Assembly: GCA_020849535.1 (NCBI GenBank)
Contig: JADLGB010000047.1
Location: 1-37,064, forward strand
Reading direction: 5' to 3'
Origin: Candidatus Hydrogenedentota bacterium
GTDB lineage: Bacteria > Hydrogenedentota > Hydrogenedentia > Hydrogenedentales > SLHB01
DNA length: 37,064 bases
The notes under the pieces are model-generated. The model was not told the origin of the DNA. It saw nothing but the letters and a program-made list of their open reading frames with translations, and did not search any database. The position numbers and the translations under genes are program-made. Shown here piece after piece: positions 32,884 to 37,064 of this stretch; within the stretch, counting starts at the first letter, position 1; each line of letters opens with the position of its first letter.

Positions 32884-35517
32884 TTAATCTGCGTCTTTCA
32901 CACAGCGGAAGCCTACAGTGGCACAGCGATCGAGCCCTGGCCACATGCGCAAGAATTTGGCGTGCGAGTCGCAAGGCTGGGGCCCGCCCGGTACGTACCA
33001 TCCGCTCGTCTTTGCGTTGAAGTAGCTTCCACCTCGAATCATCACAAAACGGGTATGCCCGTCATCGCGCTCGCTCTCGGTCCATTCCCAGACATTGCCC
33101 GCCATGTGATAGCAGCCGAACGGACTACGCCCTTCGGGGAGAGAATCCACGGCTTGCGTTTGACCGGAGCCGTTGCATTTCGCCGCATCAAATTCCACGC
33201 CCCAAGGCCATGACCTGCCATCCATTCCCTGCGCGGCAAGTTGCCACTCGATCTCGGTGGGAAGACGCTTGCCTGCCCAGCGCGCGTAGGCGCGTGCGTC
33301 GTCCAAATCGACGTATACAACGGGATAATCCGCGGACTCCCGCGGCATCACGCCATTTGGCCAATGCTCCAGGAAATTCTCCGGGTGCTTGGGAGCATAT
33401 CCCGTGGCATCGAGGAAGCGCTTGAACTGGACATTGCTCACTTCCATCGTATCCATGAAGAACGGTTTCACCTCGACGGGGCCAATGGTATGCGTGATCG
33501 TACCGTCGAATGGCGAACCCCAGAGGTTGTCCTTCCATTGCGCCGCGGCCGTTCCTGGATCGGGATAGCACCCGCACTCACGCCGTTGGTGCGTGATTCG
33601 CATCGTGAAAGACGTGGCAGGTATGGAGACCATGCCCTCAGGCGGCGTGGCGGCGGTGGCGGTCTTGGCAACAGCTACTGGGTTTAGTACCGGACGCACA
33701 ACGTTGCGTTCCGGTGAGGAAGGATCTTCTTCAAGGCGAGTGCGAAGCGATCGCAAGAGCGCTACGAGCGTCTGCGGTGTGTCATCACGAAGTATCGCGA
33801 AACATCCGATATCGTCCAAGGAACCCAGCACGCGCAGTCCGCCATCAACGGGCAACATCGCAAGTTCGGTGTTGTTCCACAGATCAACGGCGGTCGTTCC
33901 CATCGCGGAAGGCAGGTCCAGCAATGGCGCTTCATGGAGCGCTTCGCCCGTGTTCTTAAGCGTGAAGAGGGTCAAGCTTTCCCCAGGCCAACAGTTCGCG
34001 AATAGCCCTGGGGTGAGCGTCGGGTAGAAAGGCTGCCACGCATCGCCCGTGAAATGGTCCGGGAATGCGTGCAGAATCGTTGAGGCCCTGCGCCACTGGT
34101 CGCGGTCCGTCTCGGGCCAGGGATTGTACGTGCCAAAGACGTTCTCCCACACGAGCATTCCGCTGCCGTTGAAGAATGCGGTAGCAACTTCCTGCGCGTG
34201 AGAGACATCCCAACGCCGGATTTGGTGTTGCATGTGGCGCGGCTCGATCCACTTCAGGTGCAGTATCCCCGGCGGTTCGGGGTCATTCAGCCACTGGGCC
34301 CAGGATGCGTTGCAGGCGCTCAACTGGTCGATTGCCGGATGCCCCTCCGGCGCGAAGACCACGCCAGGCCTTGCCGCATCGACGCACGCCCGCAGTTCAG
34401 ATCCCGCCGCGCTCATGGTGTCCAGAAAGACGCCGTCTGCCTCCAGGGCCGCCAGCAACTCGGCCACCGCCTCCGCATCGGATGCAGACGGCCGGCGCGT
34501 TCCAGTGTCCCAGGGATTGTAATCCACGAACACCCTGGCTCCCCGCGCATGGACGCGGCGCACTACATCGCGCAGGCCGCCCAAGCCTCCGGGCATGTCA
34601 CGGTACATGTCGAATTGGTTTCTCGGGTCCACGCCCAGCCGCGGGTAACCTTGCCACAGCACCAAGGCATCGTAGCCCCCGAACTCGCGTTCGCCATCAT
34701 CGAGCAATGCATCGATGGTGTACCGCTCCTCCTCCGGATTGTAGAAGGCACGGTCGTACATGAAAGTAAAATGACAGGTGAACGCCTTCGCGGCCCACGT
34801 GAGGTCTGCACGATCGTAGAGGCGGCGATCGAGACCGGCAGCTTTCGCAGGCATGCTCGCCGCAACCGATGCCATCCGCACGGGGTCTTCCAGCACGCAA
34901 CGGAGTTCGCGAAGCTCCACACTCCCCCGCGTCGAGTCATGGGTCGCGTCCATCCCGATGATGGGAAGCACCCATTCCGACCGCTCATCGAATTCCGGAA
35001 CCGTCAAAGCCGCGCTCGCGGAGTGCCATGCGCCATCACGGGGGATGTCCAGCGTTTCCAACACGCCGGTCCAGCCGGTCCACGCGCCGTTGGCGCGATC
35101 GCGGCGGTCCAGCGCCAGGCACAAGGTCGCGTTTCCTTCCAACCATCGGGCTTCCACCTGGACCGCAACACGGTCTCCGGGCGCCAGTGCATACGCCCGT
35201 GCAGGCGTTTCGTTCATCCGCACCCAGGCACGCACGCCGTCATATTCGATGCGGATGGTTCTCTTGCCGGGTCCACTCCGGATGGCCTCGCGATAAGCCA
35301 GTGCCTTTTCATACCACTCGCTCCAGACTTCGTCGGGCTTGGGTCCGGCAATGAAGTGCTCGCTGATACGGAGGCCGGTCGCGTCCGGGACAGTCCACGA
35401 ACTGCACTCATCCGCGCTGAACACTTCGGGCAGAAAGTGCCCGGCCTCGCCGGACTGGCACACCGTTGAAATCAGAAGCAACATGCACACTGCAACACAG
35501 ACAATACGGCCCCGCAT
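32884..35517 (-). CDS. Secreted TIM-barrel protein fused to a SUMF1/FGE-like domain
   Basis: An 877-residue exported protein (signal at 1-25, RIVCVAVCMLLLIST). A beta-sandwich like a carbohydrate-binding module (about 45-210) precedes a probable TIM barrel (about 245-560) with FVDYNPWDTG (330-339) and DGVFLDTMS (361-369), reminiscent of GH-like barrels. The last 250 residues (628-877) are a formylglycine-generating-enzyme/sulfatase-modifying domain: VEVKPFFMDTMEVSN, KRLPTEIEWQLAAQG, GNVWEWTESE and IRGGSYF. The two catalytic cysteines of true FGE, normally just after RGGSY, are absent (FNAKTSGWYV), so it is unlikely to activate sulfatases and may bind glycan or ligand. ATG 35517 is chosen for GAGG 7 bases upstream. 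It follows the flavoprotein gene by 89 bases on the same strand. Confidence 0.8.
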   Translation of the reverse strand: MRGRIVCVAVCMLLLISTVCQSGEAGHFLPEVFSADECSSWTVPDATGLRISEHFIAGPKPDEVWSEWYEKALAYREAIRSGPGKRTIRIEYDGVRAWVRMNETPARAYALAPGDRVAVQVEARWLEGNATLCLALDRRDRANGAWTGWTGVLETLDIPRDGAWHSASAALTVPEFDERSEWVLPIIGMDATHDSTRGSVELRELRCVLEDPVRMASVAASMPAKAAGLDRRLYDRADLTWAAKAFTCHFTFMYDRAFYNPEEERYTIDALLDDGEREFGGYDALVLWQGYPRLGVDPRNQFDMYRDMPGGLGGLRDVVRRVHARGARVFVDYNPWDTGTRRPSASDAEAVAELLAALEADGVFLDTMSAAGSELRACVDAARPGVVFAPEGHPAIDQLSACNASWAQWLNDPEPPGILHLKWIEPRHMQHQIRRWDVSHAQEVATAFFNGSGMLVWENVFGTYNPWPETDRDQWRRASTILHAFPDHFTGDAWQPFYPTLTPGLFANCWPGESLTLFTLKNTGEALHEAPLLDLPSAMGTTAVDLWNNTELAMLPVDGGLRVLGSLDDIGCFAILRDDTPQTLVALLRSLRTRLEEDPSSPERNVVRPVLNPVAVAKTATAATPPEGMVSIPATSFTMRITHQRRECGCYPDPGTAAAQWKDNLWGSPFDGTITHTIGPVEVKPFFMDTMEVSNVQFKRFLDATGYAPKHPENFLEHWPNGVMPRESADYPVVYVDLDDARAYARWAGKRLPTEIEWQLAAQGMDGRSWPWGVEFDAAKCNGSGQTQAVDSLPEGRSPFGCYHMAGNVWEWTESERDDGHTRFVMIRGGSYFNAKTSGWYVPGGPQPCDSHAKFLRMWPGLDRCATVGFRCVKDAD

Positions 35518-35606
35518 AGTCATTCCTCGCAGTGAAAGCATCTCAAAAGAAGGCGGGCCACCCCCACAGGGACGGCCCGCCAATAGCTCAAGGCAGCGCA
35601 GCGCGT

Positions 35607-36470
35607 TCAGTAAATCAGTTCCGCCCAGCGGTCACACGCGATGAGATGCTTCTTCAGGCGCATCCATTTTTCATCGGAACCCGCCATCTTCGACAGGGCC
35701 TTGTCGAGCATGTCGCTGACCTGCTCCAAGCCGGCCACGAACACATAGGTGTTCGGGTCCTGCAACATCTCCCACACTTCGGCCGCATTCTCGCCGAGCG
35801 TGCGTTCGAGGTCGATCGGCGCATTCAAATGCGGACGCGGACTCACCGCCTCAAAGGCCTTGAACGTGTCCTTGTCGTAATACTGGCCGAGGTCGTTCTT
35901 CTGATCGTTCATGTACAGCAGTTCCATGCCGCGCTTCGCGCCATAGAACAAGCGCACCTTGCCCTTCCACTCGCCGACCACATCATAGATGTGCTTCACA
36001 AACGCGCGGAACGGCGCGATACCCGTGCCCAACCCGATCATCAGGATGTTCGCCGTTGGATCGTTGGGCAGCGTGAACGCGATGCCGTACGGGCCCGCCA
36101 GCGTGACCTCCTCGCCGGCGCTCAGGTCGCACAAGTAATTGGATGCCACGCCGGGATAGCGCTCGCCGCTGACATCATCGATGTAGAAGCATCGCTTCAC
36201 GCAGAGCGCAATGGTGGACGTACCGGGCTTGTCACCCTCTTCGGTGCTGGCAACCGTGTACAGGCGGAAATGATCCTTGTTGCCGAATTCGTGCGGACCC
36301 GGCACCAAAACCCCCACACTCTGCCCCAGCTCGAAATGAAATGTACCCTTCTCCACCGCCAACACAATATGGCGGATTTCATCGGGATAATCCTCTGGGG
36401 TGATCCGGGTACTCTCCACGACGGTACCCTTGAAGGTGGTGGAAATATCGTATTCTTGCAGGCGCGCCAT
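35607..36470 (-). CDS. Plant-type ferredoxin-NADP(+) reductase-like flavoprotein
   Basis: A 287-residue FAD enzyme that probably moves electrons between NADPH and ferredoxin or flavodoxin. Seen: the FAD motif RLYT (69-72, in HFRLYTVAST), GPYG (126-129), the NADP-binding GTGIAPFRAF (148-157), YGAKRGMELLYM, VAGLEQVSDML (245-255) and a C-terminal tyrosine (ELIY), as in FNRs where the last aromatic residue stacks on the flavin. No membrane segment or extra cofactor domain. GGAGAG lies about 8 bases before the ATG. It is driven by the best promoter in the window (36646-36674) and has a ~170-base leader. No ferredoxin gene is adjacent, and its partner is unknown; a benzoyl-CoA epoxidase BoxA-like role is less likely without 4Fe-4S clusters. 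Confidence 0.88.
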   Translation of the reverse strand: MARLQEYDISTTFKGTVVESTRITPEDYPDEIRHIVLAVEKGTFHFELGQSVGVLVPGPHEFGNKDHFRLYTVASTEEGDKPGTSTIALCVKRCFYIDDVSGERYPGVASNYLCDLSAGEEVTLAGPYGIAFTLPNDPTANILMIGLGTGIAPFRAFVKHIYDVVGEWKGKVRLFYGAKRGMELLYMNDQKNDLGQYYDKDTFKAFEAVSPRPHLNAPIDLERTLGENAAEVWEMLQDPNTYVFVAGLEQVSDMLDKALSKMAGSDEKWMRLKKHLIACDRWAELIY

Positions 36471-36645
36471 GATGATCTCTCCTCTTCACTCGCGCCAAGC
36501 CGGCCGAGCGGTAAAGGCCCCTGGTACCAATCGACCCCCAACCCTCCGGCGGGCAGGAAACCAAGATCCCCCAAGCACTTGACCGCTGCTTGTGGCACCA
36601 CTCGCTTCCCTGAATTCCCCCCGGACGGGCGCGATCAGTTCCTCT

Positions 36646-36674
36646 ATTGTAGGCTTTGGCCACGGACCTGTCAA
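36646..36674 (-). promoter_or_regulatory. Near-consensus sigma70 promoter for the FNR-like gene
   Basis: TTGACA (36674-36669) and TACAAT (36651-36646) are separated by exactly 17 bases on the minus strand: six and five of six consensus matches. Predicted start of transcription is near 36639, leaving a leader of about 170 bases. Confidence 0.8.
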
Positions 36675-36693
36675 TTTGAGGGGCCCGCGCGCC

Positions 36694-36724
36694 TTGACCC
36701 GATGCCGTGCTTGCGGGCTACCAT
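36694..36724 (+). promoter_or_regulatory. Possible promoter for the ADP-ribosylglycohydrolase-family gene
   Basis: TTGACC and TACCAT lie 19 bases apart on the plus strand, 30 bases before the gene. The spacer is long, so the call is weak. It faces away from the FNR promoter 20 bases to its left. Confidence 0.3.
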
Positions 36725-36754
36725 GTAGGCCGCAGTCAAACACGGAGAATGCCC

Positions 36755-37064
36755 ATGAACGCAGCACGCTTGGCCTTTGTCTCGGTTTTCGCCTTGCTGG
36801 GTACAGTCACCCACGCGCAGGACGCCGCCACCCTGTCCAAGGACCAGTATCTGGACAAATGCAAGGGCGCTTGGGCGGGCCAGATGCTCGGGGTGTGTTT
36901 CGGGGACCGCTACGAGTTCCGCTCCAACGGCGCGCCCATCACCGGGCCCATGGACCCGTGGACGGATGACCGCATCGCCAACGCCATCGGGCAGGACGAT
37001 TGCTACGTCGAGATGACCTTCCTGAAAGCCCTCGAAGAGCACGGCCTCGATGTCACCTACGCGC
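36755..37064 (+). CDS. Exported ADP-ribosylglycohydrolase-family protein, C-terminus cut by window edge
   Basis: 103 codons are present before the window ends. A Sec signal (MNAARLAFVSVFALLGTVTHAQ) is followed by KCKGAWAGQMLGVCFGD (36-52) and IGQDDCYVEMTFL (78-90), which match the start of the ADP-ribosylglycohydrolase family (helix with GxxxGDALG-like loop, then the DD metal site). Family members remove ADP-ribose from proteins or small molecules, but exported forms are common in environmental bacteria and are often suspected to act on sugars instead. GGAG lies about 8 bases before the ATG. It is divergent from the FNR-like gene. Confidence 0.85.
   Translation, partial: MNAARLAFVSVFALLGTVTHAQDAATLSKDQYLDKCKGAWAGQMLGVCFGDRYEFRSNGAPITGPMDPWTDDRIANAIGQDDCYVEMTFLKALEEHGLDVTYA

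Noticed and set aside
34198..36728. Two long plus-strand open frames opposite the SUMF1 fusion and the FNR-like gene
   Set aside because: Both are shadows of well-supported minus-strand genes.

Overview
The window is high-GC bacterial chromosome that is almost fully coding, with both strands used. The protein families point to a free-living, saccharolytic, Gram-negative-type lineage near Planctomycetota, Verrucomicrobiota or Hydrogenedentota. The signs are a Tat-exported Gfo/Idh/MocA oxidoreductase, a secreted HEAT/DUF1080 protein, two GH38 mannosidases, an orphan SUMF1-domain fusion and a BamE-like fold. I favour Hydrogenedentota-like, but this is inference; there is no rRNA or tRNA in the window to test it.

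Layout. 1-11,900 is a carbohydrate region. It holds a truncated Gfo/Idh/MocA oxidoreductase, a secreted six-hairpin glycosidase, a DegT/StrS aminotransferase, a GH38 alpha-mannosidase, and a tight operon of a Tat-exported Gfo/Idh/MocA protein with a secreted HEAT + DUF3395-like + DUF1080 (3-keto-disaccharide hydrolase family) protein. 11,950-12,650 is a small scar: a RhuM-family gene cut short inside a palindromic repeat. 12,650-16,650 holds an orphan YtrA-type GntR regulator, ilvC of the Bacteroidetes/yeast-like type, and a receiver/PAS sensor with no output domain. 17,026-24,375 is one minus-strand series: ftsH-folP-glmM (the order also found in E. coli), then an M15 peptidase and a secreted TIM-barrel glycosidase-like protein. 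manC lies divergent from ftsH. 25,690-29,100 looks different: lower GC, two exported or membrane proteins of unknown function, and many palindromic repeats. 29,108-37,064 returns to carbohydrate genes: a second GH38 mannosidase of another subfamily, a TIM-barrel/SUMF1-like fusion, a plant-type ferredoxin-NADP reductase-like flavoprotein, and the start of an exported ADP-ribosylglycohydrolase-family gene.

How the genes may work together. The glycosidases are split between exported proteins (six-hairpin, TIM-barrel, DUF1080) and apparently cytoplasmic ones (both GH38s). The Tat-Gfo/Idh plus DUF1080 pair suggests an oxidise-then-cleave route for glycosides outside the cytoplasm, in parallel with classical hydrolysis. 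No sugar transporter or SusCD pair is visible, so uptake must be encoded elsewhere. ftsH, folP, glmM and manC supply housekeeping and cell-envelope precursors.

The most unusual non-coding signal is two families of palindromic repeats. In one family (three copies) the hairpin stems differ between copies by compensatory changes while the loops and linker stay conserved. In the other (two copies) long terminal inverted repeats carry entirely different hairpin tips around a shared core.
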